Positions 8,946-18,128 of a DNA stretch of 64,000 nucleotides are shown in pieces. Source of the stretch: JBLWXV01 sp048267245. Lineage in GTDB: Bacteria; Bdellovibrionota; Bacteriovoracia; Bacteriovoracales; Bacteriovoracaceae. The stretch's first letter is position 1. Each line of letters begins with the position of its first letter. The notes under the pieces were generated by a model that was not told the origin of the DNA, did no database searches, and was given only the letters and a program-made list of their open reading frames with translations. The stretch spans positions 2,294,001 through 2,358,000 of the forward strand of contig JBLWXV010000001.1 in the NCBI GenBank assembly GCA_048267245.1, read 5' to 3'. The position numbers were made by a program, and so were the translations under genes.

Positions 8946-10226
8946 CTACTTTTGAAGGTCGTGCAGCTTCTTGGTCATGAATATATTGACCTCACTATCA
9001 AATTCTAAGCCCAATGCGTGTGCAAGCTTGTGAGCGATCTCACTATTATTCATCCAACCACTAAAGCTATTTGAGCCGGGTCCACTGGCCGCAACAACGA
9101 CATCCACTGCAGTATGAGCGGCCGAATCCATTGGATAGAGTGAATTTCCGGGACCCGAGGCCCAACTGAGAATCTTTCTGGGCTTGGCCCTGAGGTCGCG
9201 ACTAAGGACATCACCAAGAACATTTTCTTTCTCAGCAATTTCGTAAGGTCCATACCCACTAATACTGAGCCCTCCGGTTTCATGATCGGCCGTCATCACC
9301 ATTAGTGTATCGTCTTTTGAAGTGAGCTTCATTGCAGCTCCAATGGCATCGTCAAAGGCAATCATCTCGCCTAGCGCCTCTTTGCCCATATTTAAGTGAG
9401 AGGCGTGATCGATGCGACCTCCCTCAACCATTAAGAAGTAACCATTTGGATTTTGTGAAAGCAGTCGTATGGCCTCTTTCATGTAAGAAGCGAGCTTGGG
9501 AGCATTTGAATCCTGGACAGCATAAGAAATGTGATCATCACTAAAGAGCGCTACCACTTGGCGCGAGAGATCTCTTTGCTTTTTTAATTGGTCAAGCGTT
9601 GAGAGTAGCGCCGCTCCCTTACCTTCTAACTCGGATAGAATATTTCTCTCATCTTTTCTTAGACCACCCTCACTTAAAGGAAGAAAGAACTTTCGCCCGC
9701 CTCCAACAAAGAGCTCAATGTCGCTACCAACAACCTGGGCCGCAATCTCACTTTCCATATCGCGATCGCTCACGTGGGCAAAGAAACTGGCGGGAGTCGC
9801 ATGGGTAATACGAGTAGTCGTGATTAGGCCCACGGACTTACCACTCTTCTTAGCGAGGTCTGCAAGCGTTTGCAGCTCACGCGAGCGATCGCCTTTTTCC
9901 CACTTTGGATCAGTCACACCGATGGCACCGTTATAGGTCTTCACCCCACTCGCAAGCGCTGTCGCAGCGGAAGCAGAGTCGGTCGTATAATTATCAGATG
10001 AGAAAGTTCGAGAAAGTCCGGTATATTCAAATTTCTCATAATTCATCTTTGCCAGGCTACCTCCGCGGTAGAGTCTCCCGGCCGTAAGCTGGGCCACCCC
10101 CATGCCATCGCCAATAAAGAAAATTGCATTTTTAGCAATTGAACTAGTCCCAGAAGAATTCGTCGACTGACAGGACCCAAGAAAAATTATGGCCAATAGA
10201 CTGGCGCTAACTCTAAGTAAATTCAT
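8946..10226 (-). CDS. Alkaline phosphatase, lipoprotein
   Basis: Hydrolyses phosphomonoesters outside the cytoplasm to release phosphate. The start at 10226 is chosen because GAGGT lies four bases before it and a lipoprotein signal begins there (LGSC, lipidated Cys19); an ATG 33 bases upstream lacks these. The protein has 426 residues. Family motifs: metal-binding FIGDGMG (D40), nucleophile region TDSASAAT (S84), VEGGRIDHASH, MTADHETGG and a final SAAHTAVDV with the last zinc-binding His. All expected catalytic positions are present. It is likely anchored to a membrane facing the periplasm or surface. Divergent from the pseudouridine synthase gene, with a 15-bp palindrome between them; no clear Pho box was seen. 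Confidence 0.9.
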   Translation of the reverse strand: MNLLRVSASLLAIIFLGSCQSTNSSGTSSIAKNAIFFIGDGMGVAQLTAGRLYRGGSLAKMNYEKFEYTGLSRTFSSDNYTTDSASAATALASGVKTYNGAIGVTDPKWEKGDRSRELQTLADLAKKSGKSVGLITTTRITHATPASFFAHVSDRDMESEIAAQVVGSDIELFVGGGRKFFLPLSEGGLRKDERNILSELEGKGAALLSTLDQLKKQRDLSRQVVALFSDDHISYAVQDSNAPKLASYMKEAIRLLSQNPNGYFLMVEGGRIDHASHLNMGKEALGEMIAFDDAIGAAMKLTSKDDTLMVMTADHETGGLSISGYGPYEIAEKENVLGDVLSRDLRAKPRKILSWASGPGNSLYPMDSAAHTAVDVVVAASGPGSNSFSGWMNNSEIAHKLAHALGLEFDSEVNIFMTKKLHDLQK

Positions 10227-10351
10227 CTGTACCTCACGTAAAAACACTATTTTGGGCAAACACTACGACTTTGAAAAGTGAAGATTGTATTGGCCAAAAG
10301 AGGGGAAAATACCCTAGAATGACACAATGATTCTTTTTTGAATCGTGCCTG

Positions 10352-10366
10352 CTACTCAATGAGTAG
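10352..10366. promoter_or_regulatory. 15-bp palindrome between divergent genes
   Basis: CTACTCA-A-TGAGTAG has perfect arms with one central base and lies between the divergent alkaline phosphatase and pseudouridine synthase genes. It is 71 bases before the latter's start. The loop is too short for an RNA hairpin, so a protein-binding site is the likelier reading. Confidence 0.4.
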
Positions 10367-10436
10367 GCTAAGGTCCTCTGGGGCACTTGGCACATGAAAT
10401 CTACATTTACATATCAGTTTTACCCAAGGAGAAACC

Positions 10437-11507
10437 TTGAGCGATGCCCCTTCACAAGGAAGACCCAAAAAAGCACGTCGTTTTGGGAAGCGCGGCCCTG
10501 GTGCTGGAAAGAAGCGCCGGCCAGAGAAAAACTTCAATAGCGTTCACTACGACAACGGCGCCCCAGGTCTCTATGATCCCAGTGCTCCTAGCAGCTTCAG
10601 AAAGAAGAAGGCCAAGAAGAAAAAGAGCAGTGGTGGCCAAAAGAATCAGAACAATAATTATCTAGAAACTTCCCACGATCGCGTGAACGCAGATCCAGAT
10701 ATCAATGATAAAAATATAGAATCTTGGATCGTTCATGAAGATGATACATTCTTGATTCTCAATAAACCTGAGGGGCTGACAACTATGGGCTCCCAGGGAG
10801 AAGACTCTCTCTTTGCCAGAGCTCTAGAATATATCAAATCAAAAGGGGGAAATAAGATTTTCACTGCCCATAGACTAGATAAGCCTACCTCTGGAATCGT
10901 GACTTTCCTCAAGGACGACCGCAATCTCAAGCTCATGCAGGAACTCTTTAAAAAGAGAAAAGTTCAAAAAGAATATTGGGCCATTACCTCTTCTCAAATT
11001 CAGGTTCTCTTCCACGAGGAGAGCTGGGCACAAGAAGATCGACCCTACCTAAAAATCGTCAAAGACAATAAGCAAAACTGGCTTGAAATTAACTTGCCTA
11101 TCTTCGGGATTAAAACAAAGTCGCGCGTAGACTTTGACAAGGGCTCCCCGGCCCAGACATGGCTTCGCGTAGAGAGAGTCAGTGGCGAGTTGGCACTCGT
11201 TCACCTAAGACCAAAAACAGGTCGCTTCCATCAACTTCGCGTTCACCTCTCAAACCTAGGCTTTCCCATTATCGGTGACGACCTCTACAGAGGTGAGAGC
11301 ACTGATGGAAGACTATTTCTACACTCTGGTCATCTTGAATTTACCTGGCCACTTTCTAAGAAGCGTCTCGGGCTTGATAGCCCCCTTCCCTCTAGCTTCA
11401 AAGAAGCTCTTATTAAGCCCATTGTTAAGAGTTCTTCTCTAGGAGAAGACTACGACTATGGATATGAAGAAGACGAGGAAGAAGGCGACAATATCGGAAA
11501 TTGTTAG
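10437..11507 (+). CDS. RluA-family pseudouridine synthase with basic N-terminal and acidic C-terminal tails
   Basis: Isomerises uridine to pseudouridine in structured RNA, probably 23S rRNA or tRNA. The catalytic motif HRLDKPTSG is at residues 145-153 with the nucleophile D148; GRFHQLRVHLSNLG and IGDDLYRG are later family motifs. Translation starts at TTG 10437, supported by AAGGAG five bases upstream. The first 75 residues are a Lys/Arg-rich, low-complexity extension likely to bind RNA, and the last 20 residues are strongly acidic (EDYDYGYEEDEEEG). Neither tail is usual in the family. The exact target base cannot be told from sequence. A terminator overlaps the stop codon. Confidence 0.85.
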   Translation: MSDAPSQGRPKKARRFGKRGPGAGKKRRPEKNFNSVHYDNGAPGLYDPSAPSSFRKKKAKKKKSSGGQKNQNNNYLETSHDRVNADPDINDKNIESWIVHEDDTFLILNKPEGLTTMGSQGEDSLFARALEYIKSKGGNKIFTAHRLDKPTSGIVTFLKDDRNLKLMQELFKKRKVQKEYWAITSSQIQVLFHEESWAQEDRPYLKIVKDNKQNWLEINLPIFGIKTKSRVDFDKGSPAQTWLRVERVSGELALVHLRPKTGRFHQLRVHLSNLGFPIIGDDLYRGESTDGRLFLHSGHLEFTWPLSKKRLGLDSPLPSSFKEALIKPIVKSSSLGEDYDYGYEEDEEEGDNIGNC

Positions 11508-11536
11508 GGACCAATTCCTTGGTCCCTACATTTTTT
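11507..11536. terminator. Terminator shared by two convergent genes
   Basis: GGGACCAA / TTGGTCCC (8-bp stem, TTCC loop) followed by TACATTTTTT. It begins at the last base of the pseudouridine synthase gene and ends 5 bases before the stop of the convergent ferredoxin gene. Confidence 0.85.
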
Positions 11537-11540
11537 GAAA

Positions 11541-12383
11541 TTAAGCAGGATTAAACTTAATTACTTCTACAGGACAGGCTTCGGCAGCTTCTTGGATGCG
11601 AAGACCATCATCAAGTGGAGCTCCTGGGCGGATAATACAAGTATCAGAAGTTACTTCAAATACTTCTGGAAAAATACCCTCACAGGCATCACAAACAATA
11701 CAACCAGGCTCAATCCAAACTTTTGAAACAGCAAAGTTTGGCTTGGCCTCACCGCCTCCACCAGCAGCGTCGCCACTAAAGTCGCCAGCAAAGCTCGGGT
11801 TAGAAGCTATCTTGAGCGACTTATCAGACTTTGGAAGTGGCTCTGCGATAAAAGTTTTCTTAACTGTCGTATAAAGCGGCTTAGATGTCACAATCGTATT
11901 TTTGAGATTAAATTCTTTGGCCGTTTGTTGAGCCTTTTCAATCTTTGCTTTAAAAGCAGGGGCCTTCATCATAAAGAAGTGCGAGAGACCATCTTTATTT
12001 GAATAGACTTCAATTTCAACTGAGGCCTTATCAAGACCCTTGGCACCTAGGAGTTGCTTCATTCCAACACCCATATCAACGTCTTCAGCAAAGGTTTCAC
12101 CATGAGCAGCAAACTCGCGAGAGACTTCTACCTGTGTGGGAGAGCCAAAGGGGTTAAAGAGGCGCAATTTAATCTTGTCGAATTTCGCTGGTTCGCGAGA
12201 TGAGTTCCAAGTGAGACCGAAGGCAAAACCGTTTTCACCACTGGCACTTTTGAGGATTTCAAGCTTTGGCCTGGCAAAGAGGAAGTGAAAAGCACCAGAT
12301 AGGAGTGAGAGTGCTCCAATGGTAATCACAAGTCCTAGGCCTAAAATAAGGGCGACGCCTCCGGCAAGCAAGCTGGTATTCAC
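11541..12383 (-). CDS. Membrane-anchored single-cluster ferredoxin
   Basis: A 280-residue protein beginning with GTG, supported by GGAGG eight bases before. Residues 7-36 form a hydrophobic membrane anchor; residues 40-150 are a soluble domain of unknown family; about residues 195-215 are Gly/Ala rich. The last 60 residues are a ferredoxin of the single [4Fe-4S] or [3Fe-4S] type: CIVCDAC (C228, C231, C234) and ACPVEV (C270), with one extra Cys249. Such domains pass electrons between redox enzymes; here the domain is tethered to the inner membrane. No redox partner lies next to it. It follows truB by 122 bases on the same strand and may have its own promoter. Confidence 0.75.
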   Translation of the reverse strand: MNTSLLAGGVALILGLGLVITIGALSLLSGAFHFLFARPKLEILKSASGENGFAFGLTWNSSREPAKFDKIKLRLFNPFGSPTQVEVSREFAAHGETFAEDVDMGVGMKQLLGAKGLDKASVEIEVYSNKDGLSHFFMMKAPAFKAKIEKAQQTAKEFNLKNTIVTSKPLYTTVKKTFIAEPLPKSDKSLKIASNPSFAGDFSGDAAGGGGEAKPNFAVSKVWIEPGCIVCDACEGIFPEVFEVTSDTCIIRPGAPLDDGLRIQEAAEACPVEVIKFNPA

Positions 12384-12505
12384 GAATATGCCTCCAAAAC
12401 TATAATATCTGACTCATTATCTCTGAGTTGAAATTATAACCGTGCTGATACCAGAAATCCAAGTAAAACTTTGATTTTACAGCCGAAGATCGCGAGAAAA
12501 TTGCG

Positions 12506-13507
12506 CTAGCGCGGGAGATTGAAAATGACACTTGGACGCTCGCGCATCTCTGGTGACCACTTGGAGAGCCCAATCAAATCTCTTGTGCCGGCTTCATTTT
12601 CAGCATAGACCCAACTGAGTTCGCGCGCCTTATCACTGAGGCCGGGCACATTGACCCAAGTGACATTTTCATCGGCAGGAAATTTGCCACTGAGATAGCT
12701 CACAAGATCACCTGCGCTCAATGTCACTTCTCGCAAAGGAAGCGCCTTGGTCATTGGTGTAGCAAAGCGCTCAAGATCGTATTCTGTACCGCTAGAGTGG
12801 AGCCCACCCAAGGGCCAATCAACTTCTCGCAAAGCATCATGGGCCAGGTGATGCCCAATTGCGACGCGTTTTAGTTCTTCGAGGGTGCCGTAGGTTTCAA
12901 AAACATTCATCATATCTTCAAAGAGAACGCGCACATAAGTTCCGCTACTGACTTCACAGACAAATTTTAGATAGGGAAGTTCAAAGTGCTGAACTTCGAT
13001 CTTGTAGATCTGCCTAAGTACAGCTTCTTTCTCAATCATAATCCCAGCGCGGGCATATTCATATAGAGGTTTGCCCTCGTGCTTAGCGGCCGAGAAGGCC
13101 TGAGGACTTTGAAGATAGTCGCCAATAAAATGACCACAAAAAATACTATCGATTTCCATGTCTGAAAGAGACACAAAATTCTTATTTGAGACTTCAAGAT
13201 CTTCGGCGATGACCTCACCGGTGTGATCACCAGTGTTGGTCTTGACACCGACCCTACCGGTGGCCTCATAGACCTTAGGCAGACAATCATTGAGAATCTG
13301 AGCGAGTCTGCTGGCCCCGCCAACGCCAATGAGTAGCACTCCCTCAGCAAAGGGATCGAGAGTACCGAAGTGACCAATCTTACCAAAGCCCTTTGGAAGG
13401 TGCCTCTTAAAATGTCCCACGACCTCAAAGGAAGTCATGCCCTTTGGCTTATAGACATTAAAAATGAGAGGTGGATATGTTGTGGGTAATTTCTTTCTAG
13501 CGCACAC
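12506..13507 (-). CDS. truB: tRNA pseudouridine-55 synthase TruB
   Basis: Makes pseudouridine 55 in the T-loop of tRNAs. Motifs: VYKPKGMTSFEVV near the N-terminus and KIGHFGTLDPFAEGVL with the catalytic Asp51; the later SSGTYVRVLFED is the standard family motif. The length, 333 residues, is normal and includes a C-terminal PUA-like region. It starts at GTG 13507 with GGAAAG upstream; no ATG is available. Last gene of the rimP-nusA-infB-rbfA-truB operon, 11 bases after rbfA, the usual bacterial order. Confidence 0.95.
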   Translation of the reverse strand: MCARKKLPTTYPPLIFNVYKPKGMTSFEVVGHFKRHLPKGFGKIGHFGTLDPFAEGVLLIGVGGASRLAQILNDCLPKVYEATGRVGVKTNTGDHTGEVIAEDLEVSNKNFVSLSDMEIDSIFCGHFIGDYLQSPQAFSAAKHEGKPLYEYARAGIMIEKEAVLRQIYKIEVQHFELPYLKFVCEVSSGTYVRVLFEDMMNVFETYGTLEELKRVAIGHHLAHDALREVDWPLGGLHSSGTEYDLERFATPMTKALPLREVTLSAGDLVSYLSGKFPADENVTWVNVPGLSDKARELSWVYAENEAGTRDLIGLSKWSPEMRERPSVIFNLPR

Positions 13508-13518
13508 GACGAGCTTTC

Positions 13519-13887
13519 CTAAAAGCCCTTACCGTTCTTGGCCTCGTCGGCAAGCAGAGTCTCAATTTCATTCTGGGCCTCAAACTGACCATCGTAGAAG
13601 AAGTGAAGAGAAGGAATTTGACGAACTGGAAGTGATTTTGCGAGGAGTGACTTTACCTTGCTTGCACAAGAGCCAATAGCATCGTGAATGTCGTCTTTCT
13701 TAGAAAGATCGAAAGTATCCCAATAGAGCTTAGCGTGGGCATAGTCCTTACTAAGCTCTACATTAATAACCGAGACGAATTGCAGGCGCGGGTCCCCAAG
13801 TTTTGAGCGTAGAATTTGATTCACCTCAGAGAGGATCATCTCTTCATACTTACTCTTTGGAACTGCACCTGAACTCTTTCTGGCCAT
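13519..13887 (-). CDS. rbfA: Ribosome-binding factor A
   Basis: A 122-residue KH-fold protein that binds the maturing 30S subunit and aids 16S rRNA 5' end processing and cold adaptation. Features: an N-terminal LRSKLGDPRLQFVSVINVELSKD segment, AKLYW strand and LPVRQIPSLHFFYDG near the C-terminus, all typical of RbfA. It lies between infB (18 bases upstream) and truB, as in most bacteria, which supports the call. Confidence 0.95.
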   Translation of the reverse strand: MARKSSGAVPKSKYEEMILSEVNQILRSKLGDPRLQFVSVINVELSKDYAHAKLYWDTFDLSKKDDIHDAIGSCASKVKSLLAKSLPVRQIPSLHFFYDGQFEAQNEIETLLADEAKNGKGF

Positions 13888-13905
13888 AAATACCTTTTTA
13901 AAAAC

Positions 13906-16650
13906 TTAGAGAATTGGCTGGGCTTCACCAGCGCTACTTCTCACGTCTTCAAGTGTGCGCTTCTTCTCAGTCATTGTATAAGCTTCGAAGATGTCACCAA
14001 TCTTAACATCGTTATAGTTTTCAAGACCCATACCACACTCGTAGCCATTCTTAACTTCTTTAACATCGTCTTTGAAGCGCTTGAGTGAAGAGAGCTTGCC
14101 GTCGTGGAGAATCTTGCCATCGCGAAGAAGGCGGATATTACAACCAACTTTGATACTTCCGTCCACGACCACACAACCAGCAATCGTTCCAATGCGTGGA
14201 ACTTGGAAGGTCTCGCGAACCTCAGCACGGCCAGTGAACTCTTCAATGAAGTCTGGATCGAGAAGACCTTCAAGAGCAAGTTTCACATCGTTGATAAGCT
14301 CGTAAATAATTGAGTACGTCTTAACATCAATGCCAAATTGCTCAGAGAGCTTGCGGGCACTAGTCATCGGTCTCATGTTAAAGCCGATCACATAGGCACC
14401 TGAAGAGTTTGCAAGGTTAATGTCGTTATCAGTGATTGGACCTACGCCACCACCAATAACTTTAACCGAGACCTCTTGATTAGAAAGTGATGAGAGCGAT
14501 CCAACGATGGCTTCGTAACTTCCTTGAACATCCGCGCGAATGATAAGGTTGAGTTCCTTTTGCTCAGTTGCTGAATCACTTGCCGCAGCAAAGAAGTCTT
14601 CAAGAGACATTTTTGGCTTAGCAGGAGCAGCGGCCAGGGCCTTGCGATCTGCGATGCGGTTTTCAACAATCTTCTTAGCTTCACGCTCATTCTTAACAAT
14701 ATTCATCACATCGCCTGGACTTGGTGGCTCATTGAGGCCAAGAATTTGAACAGGGATAGATGGACCGGCGCTATTAACCTGAGCGCCCGTGCTATCAGTG
14801 AGGCTTCTGGCGCGGCCAAATGTTTCACCGACAACAATTGAATCACCTTTTTTAAGTGTCCCAGACTGAACGAGGATAGTGGCCACAGGACCGCGACCTT
14901 GTTCTATCTTTGATTCAATCACCACGCCCTCAGCGCTGCCACTTGGATCGGCGCGAAGGTCGAGGATTTCGGCCTGGATGGCAATGCTATCGAGTAGATC
15001 GTCAACTCCATCCCCTTTAAGAGCAGAGATTGGAACCATCTGCGTATCACCGCCCCACTCTTCTGGCATAAGATTAAACTCAGTGAGTTCTTGCTTCACG
15101 CGATCAGGGTTGGCCTGTTCTTTATCCATTTTATTGATGGCGACAATTACCGGCACACCAGCTTCTTGGATAAAGCGAATTGATTCTTTAGTCTGTGGCA
15201 TCACACCGTCGTCAGCAGCGACCACGAGAACCACAATATCAGTCACCGAAGCTCCACGCTGTCTCATATTGGCGAAAGCCGCGTGACCAGGAGTATCGAG
15301 GAATGTGAGGGTCTTATCGCGGGCCGTAACTGAGTAAGCTCCAATGTGCTGAGTGATACCACCAGCTTCACCGGCCGCTACTTTAGCCTTGCGAATATAG
15401 TCAATGAGGGTCGTCTTACCATGGTCAACGTGACCCATAATCGTAATGATTGGATCGCGAAGTGGAAGTTTTTCTTTTTCTTCATCAGAAAGAGTGCTCT
15501 TTCCAAGAACTTCATCCTCATCAAACGCCGTATCTTCTACACGGTAGTCGTAGAGGGCCGCAAGTTCACTGGCAAGACCAAAACCAAGGTAGTCATCTTG
15601 CTTGAGAAGAAGATTAATACTTAGTGCCTCATCAATGAGATCCTTGAGCTTAACCTTGAGTTTGCGAGCAAGATCAATCGACGTAACGGCGCCAACGATT
15701 TTGACCACACGCTTACTTTCTTTAACTTCAGTAATATTAGTTCCTTGAGTTGGGCCAGCGTAGCTCTTTTTCTTTTTAATAGTTGTATAGAGCGGACGAC
15801 CAGTGCCACTGAGTGCTTGGTAACTCTTAAGCTCGCTGTCAGCGCGCTCTTGCGTAATGGCGGCTGAGCGGCTCACAATGGCCTTCTTCCCAGACATCAT
15901 CGTGGCCAGGCCACCTAGGCGCTTCTTATCAGAAGCCTTCTTAGCATCATCATCTTCGTCATCTGAAGTAGTCGTCTCATCAGAACTATCAGAAGTTTCA
16001 TCAGCTGGTGGGATATAAACAGGAGTGAATTTGTGTACTTTTTCTTTGTAGTACTCTTTCTCATCTCCACTATCTTCACTTGTAGAATCTTCTTCTTGCT
16101 CTACTCTAGCAGGCTTTGCTGGAGCTTCCTTTTTAGCGTGAGAGACAACTCTAAGACCCGTTGGCTTCGCTGTTTTCTCGGCCGCTGTAGTCTCGGTTTC
16201 AACTGCATCAGTATCGCCATCAGAATCGGCGTCAACCTCTGCAGCCTTTCTCTTAGTTACAGTCGTAGGCTTATCATCAGCTCGCTCTTCGCTGCTAGCA
16301 CTTAAAGCTTCTTGGAGAGAAGAAGATTGATTTGGTGTTTCCGCCTCATCATCACTCTCACCTGCTTTCTTGCGAATCACAGTGCGCTTTTTGCGAGTAA
16401 CTGCTTTCTTAGGAGTCTCGCCATCTTCGCTAGCGGCAGCCTTCTTTACAGTCTTCTTCTTAACCACTTTCTTGGCGACAGTGGCCGTCTCTGTACTGGC
16501 TTTGTAAGACGCCATTACTTTCTCAACGTCTTCGTCTGAGAGTGCTGTCATGTGGTTACGAACCTCAAAACCTTTGGTTTTTAGGTCCTCAACCAGCTCG
16601 ATAGCCCCCATGTCTAGTTCTTTGGCCAGTTCAAAAATCTTCATCGGCAT
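13906..16650 (-). CDS. infB: Translation initiation factor IF-2
   Basis: GTPase that places initiator tRNA on the 30S subunit. The 914-residue protein has an IF2_N domain (1-50), a long low-complexity charged linker (about 50-320, alternating Lys-rich and Glu/Asp-rich blocks), then the G domain with GHVDHGKTT near residue 404, DTPGHAAF and NKMDK, followed by domains II-IV. The linker is the variable region of IF-2. Two in-frame ATGs lie at 16650 and 16644; GGAG eight bases before the first favours 16650. It follows nusA by 49 bases in the same operon. Confidence 0.97.
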   Translation of the reverse strand: MPMKIFELAKELDMGAIELVEDLKTKGFEVRNHMTALSDEDVEKVMASYKASTETATVAKKVVKKKTVKKAAASEDGETPKKAVTRKKRTVIRKKAGESDDEAETPNQSSSLQEALSASSEERADDKPTTVTKRKAAEVDADSDGDTDAVETETTAAEKTAKPTGLRVVSHAKKEAPAKPARVEQEEDSTSEDSGDEKEYYKEKVHKFTPVYIPPADETSDSSDETTTSDDEDDDAKKASDKKRLGGLATMMSGKKAIVSRSAAITQERADSELKSYQALSGTGRPLYTTIKKKKSYAGPTQGTNITEVKESKRVVKIVGAVTSIDLARKLKVKLKDLIDEALSINLLLKQDDYLGFGLASELAALYDYRVEDTAFDEDEVLGKSTLSDEEKEKLPLRDPIITIMGHVDHGKTTLIDYIRKAKVAAGEAGGITQHIGAYSVTARDKTLTFLDTPGHAAFANMRQRGASVTDIVVLVVAADDGVMPQTKESIRFIQEAGVPVIVAINKMDKEQANPDRVKQELTEFNLMPEEWGGDTQMVPISALKGDGVDDLLDSIAIQAEILDLRADPSGSAEGVVIESKIEQGRGPVATILVQSGTLKKGDSIVVGETFGRARSLTDSTGAQVNSAGPSIPVQILGLNEPPSPGDVMNIVKNEREAKKIVENRIADRKALAAAPAKPKMSLEDFFAAASDSATEQKELNLIIRADVQGSYEAIVGSLSSLSNQEVSVKVIGGGVGPITDNDINLANSSGAYVIGFNMRPMTSARKLSEQFGIDVKTYSIIYELINDVKLALEGLLDPDFIEEFTGRAEVRETFQVPRIGTIAGCVVVDGSIKVGCNIRLLRDGKILHDGKLSSLKRFKDDVKEVKNGYECGMGLENYNDVKIGDIFEAYTMTEKKRTLEDVRSSAGEAQPIL

Positions 16651-16699
16651 GCTTTAGACTCCATCAATCCTAGTCTGCTTAAAACTCTAGTTTGGCTGC

Positions 16700-18118
16700 T
16701 TATTTAATTTTAAAGGCAGCAAGTTCCTCTCTGAGGCGTCTTTCAGCATCAGAGAATTTATCAGCGTCATCTTCTTCACGATCTTCTCGATCGAGAAGAC
16801 CTCTATAAGTCGGTACAGCTGAAGCTGAAACGAGTTCGTCCTCTTCATCTGTATCGAGATTAATACTTCCATCTTCGATTCCACTTGTAGCTTCATCGAT
16901 GATCTTCTGTGCATCTTCTTCTGAGATATCAATCATTGAAGCAAGCTCACTTGCTTCAAGAGCAACGAGATCGCCAATGGCCATTACACCGTGCTGAACG
17001 AGAACTTGCGCTCTGGCATCAGACACAGATGGGATTTGAAGAAGAAGTTCAACAGCTTTCTTAATTTTGTCTTGAAGTTTAGATTTAGAGATAATGTTAA
17101 TTCTAAATCCTGTGAGCATGGCCGCAAGGCGCACGTTCTGTCCGCGACGACCAATCGCGAGTGAGAGTTGATCTTCTTCAACCACCACGTCCATTGTCAT
17201 CTCTTCAGAGTCCATCTGGATATTTGAAATCTCAGAAGGTGCAAGAGCTGCACGTGCAAAAGTTTCAATATCATCAGAGTACTTCACGATATCAATTTTC
17301 TCGCCTTGAAGTTCATTCACCACATTTTGAACGCGTGATCCTTTCATCCCCACACAGGCACCAACTGGATCAATGTCTTTATCGACAGAGACCACGGCGA
17401 TCTTAGCGCGTTGACCTGGCTCGCGAGCGGCAGATTTAATCTCAATAGTTCCATCTTGAATTTCAGGAACTTCAACTTCAAAGAGTTTAACGAGGAAGAG
17501 TGGACTAGTGCGCGAGAGACGAATCTCTGGACCACGGTTAGTCATCACAACCTCAGAGAGATAAGCTTGAATTCTATCCCCAGGCTTAAAGTTCTCACCA
17601 GGAATAACTTCGCGGCGTGAAAGAACAGCGTCAGCCTTGCCGAGGTCTACAATGATATTGCCACGCTCATAGCGACGGGCGATACCTGTGACCAACTCAC
17701 CTTCTCTATGCTTAAATTCACTAAAAAGAATTTCTCTCTCAGCGTCTCTTACTTTTTGGAAAATAATTTGGCGCGCCGTCTGCACGTCAACGCGAGTAAA
17801 GTTAGGGTTTTCAATTTTAATACCTAATTGATCGCCTACTTCAACATCCTCATCTAATTCACGAGCGTCATTGAGACCAATCTCAACGATGGGATCGCGA
17901 ACAGAGTCGACAACATTCTTATATTGAAAAATTTCAATATCATCATCGGCTTGGTTATAGCGTGTTTCGTATTCACCTTGAATACCAAACTTCTTTCTAG
18001 CAGTGACTAGGAAGGCTTGTTCAATGGCCTTAATCACAATATCGCGCTCGATACCGCGATCTTTTCCCAATTGTTCAATAACTCGTCCAAGTTCTGAAAA
18101 CATAGAATTCTCCAACAA
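16700..18118 (-). CDS. nusA: Transcription termination/antitermination factor NusA
   Basis: Binds RNA polymerase and nascent RNA, modulating pausing, termination and antitermination. The 472-residue chain has the N-terminal polymerase-binding domain (ending around residue 130), an S1 domain (GIARRYERGNIIVDLG...), two KH domains (VGACVGMKGSRVQNVVNEL and LAIGRRGQNVRLAAMLTG) and a C-terminal helix-hairpin repeat plus acidic tail. GGAG stands seven bases before ATG 18118. It follows rimP by 10 bases. NusA may act on the attenuator-like hairpins in front of rimP, a feedback seen in some bacteria; here that is inference. Confidence 0.97.
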   Translation of the reverse strand: MLENSMFSELGRVIEQLGKDRGIERDIVIKAIEQAFLVTARKKFGIQGEYETRYNQADDDIEIFQYKNVVDSVRDPIVEIGLNDARELDEDVEVGDQLGIKIENPNFTRVDVQTARQIIFQKVRDAEREILFSEFKHREGELVTGIARRYERGNIIVDLGKADAVLSRREVIPGENFKPGDRIQAYLSEVVMTNRGPEIRLSRTSPLFLVKLFEVEVPEIQDGTIEIKSAAREPGQRAKIAVVSVDKDIDPVGACVGMKGSRVQNVVNELQGEKIDIVKYSDDIETFARAALAPSEISNIQMDSEEMTMDVVVEEDQLSLAIGRRGQNVRLAAMLTGFRINIISKSKLQDKIKKAVELLLQIPSVSDARAQVLVQHGVMAIGDLVALEASELASMIDISEEDAQKIIDEATSGIEDGSINLDTDEEDELVSASAVPTYRGLLDREDREEDDADKFSDAERRLREELAAFKIK

Positions 18119-18128
18119 TTAATGACGA

